Assembly: GCA_003454835.1 (NCBI GenBank)
Contig: DMTA01000125.1
Span: 1,882-13,100, forward strand
Length of the DNA: 11,219 nt
Origin: Achromobacter sp.
GTDB taxonomy: Bacteria; Pseudomonadota; Gammaproteobacteria; Burkholderiales; Burkholderiaceae_B
Direction of reading: 5' to 3'
The notes below the pieces were generated by a model. The model was not told the DNA's origin. It saw only the letters and a program-made list of their open reading frames with translations, and did no database searches. The position numbers and the translations under genes are program-made. This document shows positions 1 through 6,101 of this stretch, piece after piece; position 1 is the first letter of the stretch, and each line of letters opens with the position of its first letter.

Positions 1-2
1 CG

Positions 3-245
3 GCGGGCGTGATGGGCATGGCGCATGGCCGATTCCAGCTGGCCAACGTGCTGTCGGCGGTGCTGTGGATGCCGCTGATGCTGGCGCCCGGCTACATCAC
101 CGCGCGCAGCCTGGGCACGGCGCAGAATGCCCAGCAGATCGCCATGATGATCGGCGCGGGGCTCTCGGTTTTGCTAGGATGCGGGCTTCTCCTCGCCATG
201 GTGCGCAAGCGCCGCCAACCGGTGCGTGCGCGGCGGGGCAATTGA
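3..245 (+). CDS. DedA family membrane protein, C-terminal part (5' end outside window)
   Basis: The frame is open from the left edge of the window and ends at TGA 243-245, so only the last 80 residues are seen. The segment opens with AGVMGMAHGRFQLANVLSAV, followed by a hydrophobic stretch containing PGY. This is the shape of the late part of DedA/SNARE-associated family proteins, where a glycine-rich re-entrant segment and an Arg-Phe near the membrane surface precede a final helix. A second hydrophobic helix (GAGLSVLLGCGLLLAMV) and a basic tail (RKRRQPVRARRGN) follow, which suits a cytoplasmic C-terminus. DedA proteins are inner-membrane proteins linked to membrane homeostasis and, in some members, undecaprenyl-phosphate or lipid transport; the role of this one cannot be judged from the fragment. 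The next gene starts 13 bases downstream on the same strand, so co-transcription is likely. Confidence 0.7.
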   Translation, partial: AGVMGMAHGRFQLANVLSAVLWMPLMLAPGYITARSLGTAQNAQQIAMMIGAGLSVLLGCGLLLAMVRKRRQPVRARRGN

Positions 246-258
246 TCCGGAGAGCGTC

Positions 259-810
259 ATGGCCATCGATGCCGAGCCCAAAAACGGCGATTTCGCGCGC
301 TATATCGAAGAGTTGACCAACGCGAAGGGCGCTTCGCCGGGCCGCATCGCCAGCCGGCGCGAATCGCGCCGGCAGACGGCGCCGGTTGCCGTGCCGATGC
401 CTGTGGCCGTACCGCCCTCCCCGACGCCCGGCTCGCTGTCGGACGCGCCCTGGGGCAACACCGGATCTTCATCTTCACGATCGCCCACCGCAACGCAGGC
501 GCCCCTGGCCACGTTCCCTGGCCAGCCCGACGAGGCCAACATTTCGCTCGCCCGCCAGGCGCGGTCACGCAAGATCGGCGCCGTGTTGACGGTGGCCGGC
601 ATCATGGCGGGTTGGGCCGCGGCCAACATCGCATTCCGCGCGTTTCACAGTCCCCGTTTTGAGCTGGACGAATTGATGCCCGCGGTGTTCCTGGCGTTTT
701 TTGCCTTCATGCTGTTCAAGGCGGCCAGCAGCGCACGCAACCCGCGCAAGTCGCCGCTGAACAAACTGCCGCCCCTGACCCCGTCGTCATACCGCAAGGA
801 CGGCGCCTGA
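259..810 (+). CDS. Hypothetical protein with Pro/Ser-rich linker and two predicted membrane helices
   Basis: I do not recognise this 183-residue protein. The ATG at 259 is chosen because GGAGAG (249-254) sits at ribosome-binding distance; a GTG 33 bases upstream overlaps the previous gene and has no such site. Residues 1-25 are polar and acidic (MAIDAEPKNGDFARYIEELT). Residues 30-90 are low in complexity and rich in Pro, Ser, Ala and Arg, with no hydrophobic segment. Residues 106-127 (from IGAVLTVAGIMAGWAAANIAF) and about 139-155 (LMPAVFLAFFAFMLFKA) look like membrane helices joined by a short acidic loop, and the tail is basic. The likely arrangement is a disordered cytoplasmic N-terminal arm on a two-helix anchor. 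It lies just after the DedA-type gene in the same direction and may share its transcript. No function is proposed. That it is a real gene is fairly sure, from its start site and membrane pattern. Confidence 0.7.
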   Translation: MAIDAEPKNGDFARYIEELTNAKGASPGRIASRRESRRQTAPVAVPMPVAVPPSPTPGSLSDAPWGNTGSSSSRSPTATQAPLATFPGQPDEANISLARQARSRKIGAVLTVAGIMAGWAAANIAFRAFHSPRFELDELMPAVFLAFFAFMLFKAASSARNPRKSPLNKLPPLTPSSYRKDGA

Positions 811-839
811 ATCGCCGGGGCGTGGCCGACTGGCGATGG

Positions 840-848
840 TGCTAACAT
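840..848 (+). promoter_or_regulatory. Candidate extended -10 promoter of the dUTPase gene
   Basis: TGCTAACAT fits the extended -10 pattern TGnTAnnnT. No good -35 hexamer lies at the usual distance, which extended -10 promoters can tolerate. Transcription would begin near 855, leaving a leader of about 30 bases before the GTG start at 885. This is inferred from the sequence pattern only. Confidence 0.35.
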
Positions 849-884
849 TTCCGGCCATTGAACCAGCCCCCTCCCGGAGTGAAA

Positions 885-1553
885 GTGAACAACGTAGTCG
901 GATTGAACCAGGCCCAGGCGGCCACGATGCTGAAGCTGCAAGGCCATCTGAACAGCATGATCAATCCGGACTGGGTCAACGGCGGCGCCCGCTTCCTGCG
1001 CGCCGCGTTCGTTGAATCGGCCGAAGCCCTGGAACACTACGGCTGGAAGTGGTGGAAGAAACAGACCATCGACCTGCCGCAGGTCCAGATGGAACTGGTC
1101 GATATTCTGCACTTCTACCTGTCGCACACGATTGTCCAGGCCGGCGGCAACGTCGAAGCCGCGGCGCGCGCGCTGGTGGCGGACCTGGCCACGCCGGCGA
1201 CGGTCGCGCTGGACGGCAAGACCTATGCCCTGCACACGCTGAACGTGCCGGAATTGCTCGAGCTGATCGGCGGGCTGGCCGTTTGCGGCCGGGCCAGCTT
1301 CAAGGTCCTGGAGCAGACGATGACCGCCTGCGAGATGACCTGGAACGACGCCTACACGCAGTACGTGTCCAAGAACGTGCTGAACATCTTCCGCCAGCAG
1401 CACGGCTACAAGGAAGGCACCTACATCAAGATCTGGAACGGCGAGGAAGACAACGTCGTGCTGGCGCGCCTGCTGTCGCAGCAGGATCCCGCCAGCGCGG
1501 ACTTTGCCGACGTGCTGCATCGCGAGCTGGAAGCCGCGTACGCCAAGCTGTAG
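885..1553 (+). CDS. dUTP diphosphatase, dimeric all-alpha type
   Basis: The product should hydrolyse dUTP to dUMP and pyrophosphate in the cytoplasm, keeping uracil out of DNA and supplying dUMP for thymidylate synthesis. It belongs to the all-alpha (MazG-like) dimeric dUTPases known from Campylobacter and trypanosomatids, not to the trimeric beta-fold Dut family. The metal-binding acids are visible as E44 and E47 in FVESAEALEHYGWKWWKK and E70 and D73 in QMELVDILHF. The late motif KNVLNIFRQQHGYKEGTY (163-180), followed by NGEEDN, is also typical. GTG 885 is chosen because GGAG (876-879) lies five bases before it; this gives 222 residues. A TTG at 858 and a GTG at 879 are in frame but poorly placed relative to that site. 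The gene ends 69 bases before a symmetrical terminator shared with the convergent reductase gene. The family call is secure; the exact start is moderately sure. Confidence 0.9.
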   Translation: MNNVVGLNQAQAATMLKLQGHLNSMINPDWVNGGARFLRAAFVESAEALEHYGWKWWKKQTIDLPQVQMELVDILHFYLSHTIVQAGGNVEAAARALVADLATPATVALDGKTYALHTLNVPELLELIGGLAVCGRASFKVLEQTMTACEMTWNDAYTQYVSKNVLNIFRQQHGYKEGTYIKIWNGEEDNVVLARLLSQQDPASADFADVLHRELEAAYAKL

Positions 1554-1622
1554 GGCGCGTGGCTGACGGCAAGCGATGTTCGCTAGACGTTGATGCGAAA
1601 AGCTGCCCGCAAAAGTCTGATG

Positions 1623-1650
1623 AAAAAACGCCGCAATGCGGCGTTTTTTT
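1623..1650. terminator. Bidirectional intrinsic terminator
   Basis: The arms CGCCGC (1629-1634) and GCGGCG (1638-1643) form a perfect GC stem with a three-base loop. Six A on the left and seven T on the right flank it, so either strand gives a hairpin followed by a U-run. It sits between two convergent genes, dUTPase (+, ends 1553) and the OYE reductase (-, ends 1671), and can stop both transcripts. Confidence 0.88.
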
Positions 1651-1670
1651 CATTGGACATGCCTGACAGC

Positions 1671-2783
1671 CTAACGCTGCCCGAAGCGCGTTTCGCCAAA
1701 CAGCGCTTTCAACTCGCGGGGCTGAGACCGCCAGTATTGCTTTGGCGCGCTGACCTGACCGTCCAGTTCGGCCGCTGCGTGCCACGGCCAGCGCGGGTCG
1801 TACAGCATGCCGCGCGCCAGCGCGACCATGTCTGCCTTGCCCTGCGCAAGGATGTCCTCGGCCTGCTGAGCCTCGGTGATCAGACCCACCGTGATGGTCG
1901 GCATGCCGATGCGACGCTTGATCTCTTCGGCGAACGGGACCTGGTAATTCGGCCCCACCGGAATCTTCTGCTGCGGCGATACGCCGCCGCTGGACACGTC
2001 GATGAACTCACAGCCGCGTGCTTTCAGCGCCTCGGCGAACACCAGGGTCTGTTCAAGATCCCAGCCGCCCTCGACCCAGTCGGTCGCCGACACGCGCACG
2101 CCCAGCGCCACGGACGGCGGCGTGATCTCGCGCAGCGCCTGGAAGATTTCCAGCGGAAAGCGCATGCGGTTTTCCAAAGATCCGCCGTACGCGTCGTCGC
2201 GCTGATTCGACAGGGGCGACAGGAACTGATGCAGCAGATAGCCATGCGCGGCGTGAACCTCGATGGCGTCAAAGCCCAGGCGCAGCGCGCGGCGGGCGCT
2301 GTCGACGAATGCATTACGGATGCGTTCAAGACCCGCATCGTCCAGCGCATGCGGTGCGGGCTCGTGCGCGTTGTGCGGCACGGCCGACGGCGCCCATCCC
2401 AGCCATCCGCCATCGCTTTCGGGCACAAGCTGGCCGCCATTCCAGGGCGCATCGCTGGATGCCTTGCGGCCGGCATGACCTAATTGGATGCCCAGTTTGA
2501 TGGGCGAGTAGCGGCGCACGGCGGCAACCACCTTGCCCAGTGCGGCTTCGGTCTCGTCGGACCACAGGCCGAGATCTCCGGGAGAGATGCGGCCATCGGC
2601 CTCGACCGCAGTGGCTTCGGTAAACAGGAGCGCCGCGCCCGACAGCGCCAGGTGCCCCAAGTGGATCATGTGCCAGTCGGTGGCGCGACCCTCTTCCGCC
2701 GAGTATTCGCACATGGGCGCGATGACGATGCGGTTGGGCAATTCGACGTTGCCGATTGACGTGGGGCTGAACAGATGGCTCAT
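1671..2783 (-). CDS. Old Yellow Enzyme family NAD(P)H:flavin oxidoreductase (XenA/YqjM-like)
   Basis: This is a cytoplasmic FMN enzyme expected to use NAD(P)H to reduce activated C=C bonds, and in relatives nitro compounds or nitrate esters. The 370-residue protein follows the class II (YqjM/XenA) pattern. C25 and Y27 in APMCEYSAE match the redox-tuning Cys and nearby Tyr of that class. H177, H180 and Y182 in HAAHGYLLHQFLSP match the substrate-binding His pair and proton-donor Tyr. IQLGHAGRKAS (99-109) and the C-terminal half-barrel VALARGMLYDPRWPWHAA (320-337), with its FMN phosphate-site Arg, are also typical. The length resembles XenA (about 360) more than YqjM (about 340). ATG 2783 is chosen because GGAG lies eight bases upstream and the conserved start (SHLFSP...LPNRIVIAP) begins there; a GTG at 2813 adds ten unconserved-looking residues. 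It follows ehuA by 130 bases in the same direction. The physiological substrate is unknown. Confidence 0.93.
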   Translation of the reverse strand: MSHLFSPTSIGNVELPNRIVIAPMCEYSAEEGRATDWHMIHLGHLALSGAALLFTEATAVEADGRISPGDLGLWSDETEAALGKVVAAVRRYSPIKLGIQLGHAGRKASSDAPWNGGQLVPESDGGWLGWAPSAVPHNAHEPAPHALDDAGLERIRNAFVDSARRALRLGFDAIEVHAAHGYLLHQFLSPLSNQRDDAYGGSLENRMRFPLEIFQALREITPPSVALGVRVSATDWVEGGWDLEQTLVFAEALKARGCEFIDVSSGGVSPQQKIPVGPNYQVPFAEEIKRRIGMPTITVGLITEAQQAEDILAQGKADMVALARGMLYDPRWPWHAAAELDGQVSAPKQYWRSQPRELKALFGETRFGQR

Positions 2784-2871
2784 GCAGAGGGCTCCGGGTG
2801 CGTTGGACGACACAGCATAGCGCCCGGTCAGGCAAACGCCGCCAATCCCAACGCCCCCGGCAGGGTTAACT

Positions 2872-2919
2872 CAGCAACGACTTCGGCAACTGTTCCAGCA
2901 ACGACGCCAGCAACTATTG
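2872..2919. repeat. Two-copy 24-bp imperfect tandem repeat across the 3' end of ehuA
   Basis: The units at 2872-2895 and 2896-2919 agree at 19 of 24 positions, and both begin CAGCAACGAC. The second unit contains the ehuA stop codon (TAG, 2914-2916 on the minus strand). The period is eight codons, so a past in-frame duplication at the gene end is possible. Confidence 0.6.
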
Positions 2920-3684
2920 CCCTTCGATCACCGAATCCAGGAACTGGCGCGTGCGCGCCTCCTTGGGCTGGCTGAACAGCACTGACGATTCCGCGTCTTC
3001 GACGATGTTGCCCTGGTCAAAGAACAGCGTGCGATCCGAGCTGCGTTCGGCGAACTTCATCTGGTGCGTCACGATGATCATCGTCATGCTGCGGCGTGCA
3101 GACAGGTCGCGCAGGATCTGCAGGATTCCGCCGACCAGCTCCGGGTCCAGCGCGGACGTGACTTCATCGAACAGCATGACCTGCGGACACATCGCCAGCG
3201 CCCGGGCGATGCCGACCCGCTGCTTCTGCCCGCCCGACAGCTGCGCCGGATAGACGTCGAGCTTGTCGCCCAGCCCCACCATTTCCAGATACTCGACGGC
3301 GCGATCGCGCGCCTGGTCGCGCGGCATGCCCAGCACGTGCAGCGGCGCCTCCATGGCGTTGCCCAGCGCCGTCATGTGCGGGAACAGGTTGAAGTGCTGG
3401 AACACCATGCCGATCTTGCCGCGCACATTGCGCAGGTGTTCGGAGTTGACGCCGGCGGGCCGTCCCTGCGCGTCGGTCCACATGGGTTCGCCATCGATCT
3501 CGATCTCGCCGCTGGTGGGCGGGTCCAGCGTCATGAGCACACGCAGCAACGTGGACTTGCCCGAGCCCGACGGGCCGATGACGGCCACCGTTTGCCCGGC
3601 CGGAATTTCAAGGTTGATGCCGCGCAGGACTTCCACGTCTCCAAAACGCTTGTGCAGATTCTTGATGCTTACGCTGGCGCTCAT
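2914..3684 (-). CDS. ehuA: Polar amino acid/ectoine-type ABC transporter ATP-binding protein (EhuA-like)
   Basis: This is the cytoplasmic ATPase that powers the importer encoded just upstream. All motifs are intact in the 256-residue protein: Walker A GPSGSGKST (37-45), Q-loop Q96 in MVFQHFNLFPHMTALGN, signature LSGGQKQRVGIARAL (149-163), Walker B VMLFDE (169-174) and H-loop H207 in IIVTHQM. The insert with PMWTDAQGRPAGVNSEHLRNVRGKIG between strand and Q-loop is longer than in GlnQ/HisP and resembles EhuA proteins. ATG 3684 is chosen because GGAGG lies just upstream and its ATGA overlaps the stop of ehuD, a sign of coupled translation. The open frame extends further upstream but into the ehuD region in another frame. 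After the TAG stop the frame continues for 15 sense codons to TAA. ABC ATPase function is certain; the ectoine label is by family resemblance only. Confidence 0.9.
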   Translation of the reverse strand: MSASVSIKNLHKRFGDVEVLRGINLEIPAGQTVAVIGPSGSGKSTLLRVLMTLDPPTSGEIEIDGEPMWTDAQGRPAGVNSEHLRNVRGKIGMVFQHFNLFPHMTALGNAMEAPLHVLGMPRDQARDRAVEYLEMVGLGDKLDVYPAQLSGGQKQRVGIARALAMCPQVMLFDEVTSALDPELVGGILQILRDLSARRSMTMIIVTHQMKFAERSSDRTLFFDQGNIVEDAESSVLFSQPKEARTRQFLDSVIEGQ

Positions 3685-4352
3685 CGTTTTCCTCCAAATC
3701 GTTGCAGGCGGGCCTCCAGGCCGCGCACGCCCCAGGCCGCGACCAGGCTCAGCGCCAGGAACAGCAGGCCCACCAGGGTCAGGGGTTCGGTGTACCGGAA
3801 CGTCGCCGATCCGATCATCTTGCTTTGCTGCAGCAGCTCGACCACCGTGATGGCCGACAGCAGCGGGGTGTCCTTGAACATGGCCACCAGGTAGTTGCCC
3901 AGCGCGGGCACCACGGGCGGGATCGCCTGCGGCAGCACCACACCCACCGCCGTGCGCCAGCGCGACATGTTCAATGCCGTGGCGGCTTCCCATTGGCCGC
4001 GCGGCACGGCCTCGATGCCGGCGCGATAGACCTCGGCGCAGTAGGTCGCATAGTGAAGGCCCAGCGCCACGATCCCCGTCATCAGCGGCGACATTTGCGC
4101 CCCCGTCAACGGCAGGACATAGAACAGGAAATACATCTGCACCAGCAGCGGCGTGCTGCGCACGAACTCGATGAAGAACGCCGTGGGCAGCGACACGATA
4201 CGCAGCTTTGAACGGCGCAGCATGGCAAGCGCGAGCCCCAGCGTGACCGCCACCAGCATGCCCAGCACGGTGGCCTGGATGGTGATGACGAGCGCTGAGC
4301 CCAGCGTGGGCAGGATTTCCAGTGCGAAAGACCAGTCGAATATCGGTGTCAT
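3681..4352 (-). CDS. ehuD: ABC transporter permease, polar amino acid/ectoine type (EhuD-like)
   Basis: This is one of two inner-membrane permeases of the importer. The 223-residue protein has the HisM/GlnP layout, with about five hydrophobic helices and the cytoplasmic EAA coupling loop GQWEAATALNMSRWRTAVGVV (119-139) followed by LPQAIPPVVPALGNYLVAM. The start WSFALEILPTLGSALVITIQAT and the segments LRRSKLRIVSLP, EFVRSTPLLVQMYFLFYVLP and EVYRAGIEAVPRGQWEAA closely resemble my recollection of Sinorhizobium EhuD. The first base of its ATG (4352) lies within an ATGA overlap with ehuC, and its own stop overlaps the ehuA start in the same way, so the three genes are translationally coupled. GGAGGG lies about ten bases before the start. 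Permease function is certain. Glutamine, histidine or other polar solutes remain possible substrates. Confidence 0.9.
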   Translation of the reverse strand: MTPIFDWSFALEILPTLGSALVITIQATVLGMLVAVTLGLALAMLRRSKLRIVSLPTAFFIEFVRSTPLLVQMYFLFYVLPLTGAQMSPLMTGIVALGLHYATYCAEVYRAGIEAVPRGQWEAATALNMSRWRTAVGVVLPQAIPPVVPALGNYLVAMFKDTPLLSAITVVELLQQSKMIGSATFRYTEPLTLVGLLFLALSLVAAWGVRGLEARLQRFGGKR

Positions 4353-5002
4353 CGGACTCGGACCCTCCGCTCGAGCAGGCGCACGCCCGCGGTGATCAGG
4401 AGCGCCACGCCGAAGTACATCAGCAGCATCAGCGTGAAGATCTCGGTCGTGCGCAGGGTTTCGCTGCGCAGCAACTGGCCGCGGAAGGTCAGGTCGGTGA
4501 TGGTGATCAGCGACACCAGCGCGGTGTTCTTCAACAGCTCGATGAGCAGATTGCCCGCCGGCGGCAGCATGGCGGGCACCGCCTGCGGCAGCACGATGCG
4601 CTGCATGATCTGGCGGCGCGTCAGGTTCAGCGCCACGCCGGCTTCACGCTGCCCGGGCGGAACGGCCCGAATGGCGCCGCGCACCACTTCCGCACCGTAC
4701 GCGCCCGCGTTCAGCGCCAGCACCAGGATGCCGACCAGCATGGCCGGCAGCTGCACACCAAAGAGCGGCAGCACGAAATAGAACCAGAAGAGCTGCACCA
4801 GGGCGGACGTGCCGCGAAAGACCTCGACGTAGACCGAGGCCGTCCACCGCACCGGGCGCAGGGAAGACAGACGCCCGATCCCGGACAGCAGCGCAAGCGG
4901 CACCGCCAGGACTACCGCGCCCGCCATGATCTGGAGCGTGACGGCCAGCCCTTCGAGAAGCGGCGGCACCAGCACCGCGATATGTTCAGACATCAGCTGC
5001 AT
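4349..5002 (-). CDS. ehuC: ABC transporter permease, polar amino acid/ectoine type (EhuC-like)
   Basis: This is the second inner-membrane permease, pairing with EhuD to form the channel. The 217-residue protein has about five hydrophobic helices. Its EAA loop is GQREAGVALNLTRRQIMQRI (117-136), then VLPQAVPAMLPPAGN. The periplasm-facing segment VFRGTSALVQLFWFYFVLPL is the family hallmark. ATG 5002 is chosen because GAGGGG lies seven to eight bases upstream; a second in-frame ATG at 4993 is possible and would drop three residues. The gene begins nine bases after the ehuB stop, and its own stop overlaps the ehuD start as ATGA, so the order in transcription is B-C-D-A. Its sequence diverges from EhuD more than expected for a recent duplicate, consistent with an obligate heterodimer as known for this family. 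Confidence 0.9.
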   Translation of the reverse strand: MQLMSEHIAVLVPPLLEGLAVTLQIMAGAVVLAVPLALLSGIGRLSSLRPVRWTASVYVEVFRGTSALVQLFWFYFVLPLFGVQLPAMLVGILVLALNAGAYGAEVVRGAIRAVPPGQREAGVALNLTRRQIMQRIVLPQAVPAMLPPAGNLLIELLKNTALVSLITITDLTFRGQLLRSETLRTTEIFTLMLLMYFGVALLITAGVRLLERRVRVR

Positions 5003-5011
5003 CGGCGCCCC

Positions 5012-5923
5012 TCACTGTCCGCTGCAGAGCTTGTCCGCGGTCACCCCTTGGGGCAGTTCATCGGCGGTAAAGCCGAACGGCGCCACAAGCTGCTTGTGTT
5101 CGTCGGTGCCGATGAACTTGGCGAGTTCGGCGTTGAAGGCGTCCGCGAAAGCCTTATCGTCCGTGCGGAAGGCATAGGCGCCGTAGCCGCGCACGCCCTT
5201 GCCGTCGATGACCGGGTCGGTGAACGGATCGGCCTTCTCCAGCCCGCTGCCCTCCTGCGTCTTGCCCATCAGGTCGTTCACGGTGAGCGCGGTGGCGGCG
5301 TAGGCGTCGGCCCGGCCAGCCTGCACGCCGGACAGCGCGCTGACGGCATCCGGAAACACGACCACCTGGCCGGCCGGAATCTTGACCTTTTCGGCGTACT
5401 CGCCCTCGATGGCGCCGACCACCACACCCAGCTTGGCGTCCGGGTTCTTGAGCACGTCTTCGTAGCTATGGAGATTCTTGGGATTGCCCTGCTTGACCAG
5501 GAACGCTTCGCCGACGCCGTACGTCGGATTGGAAAACGCGACCTGCTGGCAACGGCTGGGCGTGACATACATGCCGGCCGCGATGATGTCGAAGCGCTTG
5601 GCGGCCAGGCCGGGGATCAGCGATCCGAACTCGGTCAGCACGCCTTCAACTTCGTTGATGCCCATGCGCTTGAGCACCACGCGGGCAATTTCCACGGATT
5701 CTCCGGTGACCTTGGCCTCTTTGCTATCCATGTACGCGAAAGGCGCCTCGTTGGCATAGCCGATGCGGATCTTGCCCGCCGCCTTCGCCGCTTCCAGGGT
5801 GCTGGCGTTGCTGGCGGCCTCACCGCCGCCGGCCGCGGACTTGTCGCCGCCCGAGTCCGAACATGCGGCGAGCACGCCCAGGCTCAGGGCCAGCAACAGT
5901 CGTCTGGATTGGATGAGGGTCAT
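5012..5923 (-). CDS. ehuB: ABC transporter solute-binding lipoprotein, ectoine/hydroxyectoine-like (EhuB-like)
   Basis: This is the solute-binding component of the importer. Residues 1-20 are a lipoprotein signal peptide with lipobox LAAC and lipidated C21; a flexible Gly/Ala/Ser linker follows to about residue 42, then the type II binding fold. KIRIGYANEAPFAYMD, EFGSLIPGLAAKRFDIIAAG, SRCQQVAF, KQGNPKNLHSYEDVLKNPDA and the C-terminal KLC parallel my memory of Sinorhizobium EhuB. In that alignment E59, F62, R124 and E173 keep ligand contacts, while the other two aromatic-box positions are F99 (for Tyr) and Y119 (for Phe). C125 and C300 could form a disulfide. Residue +2 is Ser, which by the E. 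coli Lol rule would not hold the protein in the inner membrane. GGGAGA lies eight bases before ATG 5923. No ectoine catabolic genes are nearby, so the ligand is a family-based guess. Confidence 0.85.
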   Translation of the reverse strand: MTLIQSRRLLLALSLGVLAACSDSGGDKSAAGGGEAASNASTLEAAKAAGKIRIGYANEAPFAYMDSKEAKVTGESVEIARVVLKRMGINEVEGVLTEFGSLIPGLAAKRFDIIAAGMYVTPSRCQQVAFSNPTYGVGEAFLVKQGNPKNLHSYEDVLKNPDAKLGVVVGAIEGEYAEKVKIPAGQVVVFPDAVSALSGVQAGRADAYAATALTVNDLMGKTQEGSGLEKADPFTDPVIDGKGVRGYGAYAFRTDDKAFADAFNAELAKFIGTDEHKQLVAPFGFTADELPQGVTADKLCSGQ

Positions 5924-5970
5924 GAATGATTTCTCCCGAATTTATTTCTAGGTGCATGGCTTCACTAAAA

Positions 5971-5976
5971 ATAATA
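5971..5976 (-). promoter_or_regulatory. Candidate -10 element of the ehuBCDA operon
   Basis: On the minus strand this reads TATTAT (5 of 6 to TATAAT), within a distinctly AT-rich stretch (5940-5985). The hexamer 17 bases upstream (CGTGTC) is a poor -35, so an activator may be needed. It lies about 45 bases before the ehuB start. Pattern evidence only. Confidence 0.35.
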
Positions 5977-5985
5977 CGCTAAGAA

Positions 5986-6005
5986 ATGATTCGGACACGA
6001 ATGAT
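5986..6005. promoter_or_regulatory. Imperfect palindrome, candidate operator upstream of ehuB
   Basis: ATGATTCG (5986-5993) and CGAATGAT (5998-6005) are inverted at 7 of 8 positions around a four-base centre, GACA. It covers the expected -35 region of the candidate ehuB promoter. The regulator is unknown and none is encoded beside the operon. Confidence 0.4.
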
Positions 6006-6014
6006 ATAGGCGTG

Positions 6015-6039
6015 AAAAAGCAGGCCTAAGCCTGCTTTT
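6015..6039 (-). terminator. Intrinsic terminator after the Liv-type binding protein gene
   Basis: AAAAGCAGGC (6016-6025) and GCCTGCTTTT (6030-6039) form a perfect 10-bp stem with loop CTAA. Read on the minus strand it ends in five T. It lies 63 bases past the stop of the Liv-type gene and before the ehuB promoter region, so it separates the two transport units. Confidence 0.85.
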
Positions 6040-6101
6040 GACGTCCGTTGCCCTATGGAGCGTTAGGACACGTTACGAACGGTACAGAGATATGGCACCA
6101 A

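Noticed and set aside
858..884. Upstream TTG (858) or GTG (879) as dUTPase start
   Set aside because: GGAG at 876-879 is correctly spaced only for GTG 885; the TTG lies almost on the expected transcript start and has no ribosome site.
645..1520. Minus-strand frame of 291 codons opposite the dUTPase gene
   Set aside because: The + strand encodes a clear dUTPase with catalytic motifs; the antisense frame shows no recognisable motif.
1590..2483. + strand frame opposite the OYE reductase
   Set aside because: It begins in the terminator and crosses a well-conserved enzyme gene on the other strand; composition is that of a shadow.
3685..3993. N-terminal extension of the EhuA ATPase frame
   Set aside because: It overlaps ehuD out of frame, has non-family composition, and the family start MSASVSIKNLHKRFG has GGAGG just before it.
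4322..5929. Long + strand open frame (535 codons) opposite ehuB and ehuC
   Set aside because: It spans two convincing antisense genes and their junction, has no domain and is rich in Gln, Arg and His, typical of a shadow frame.
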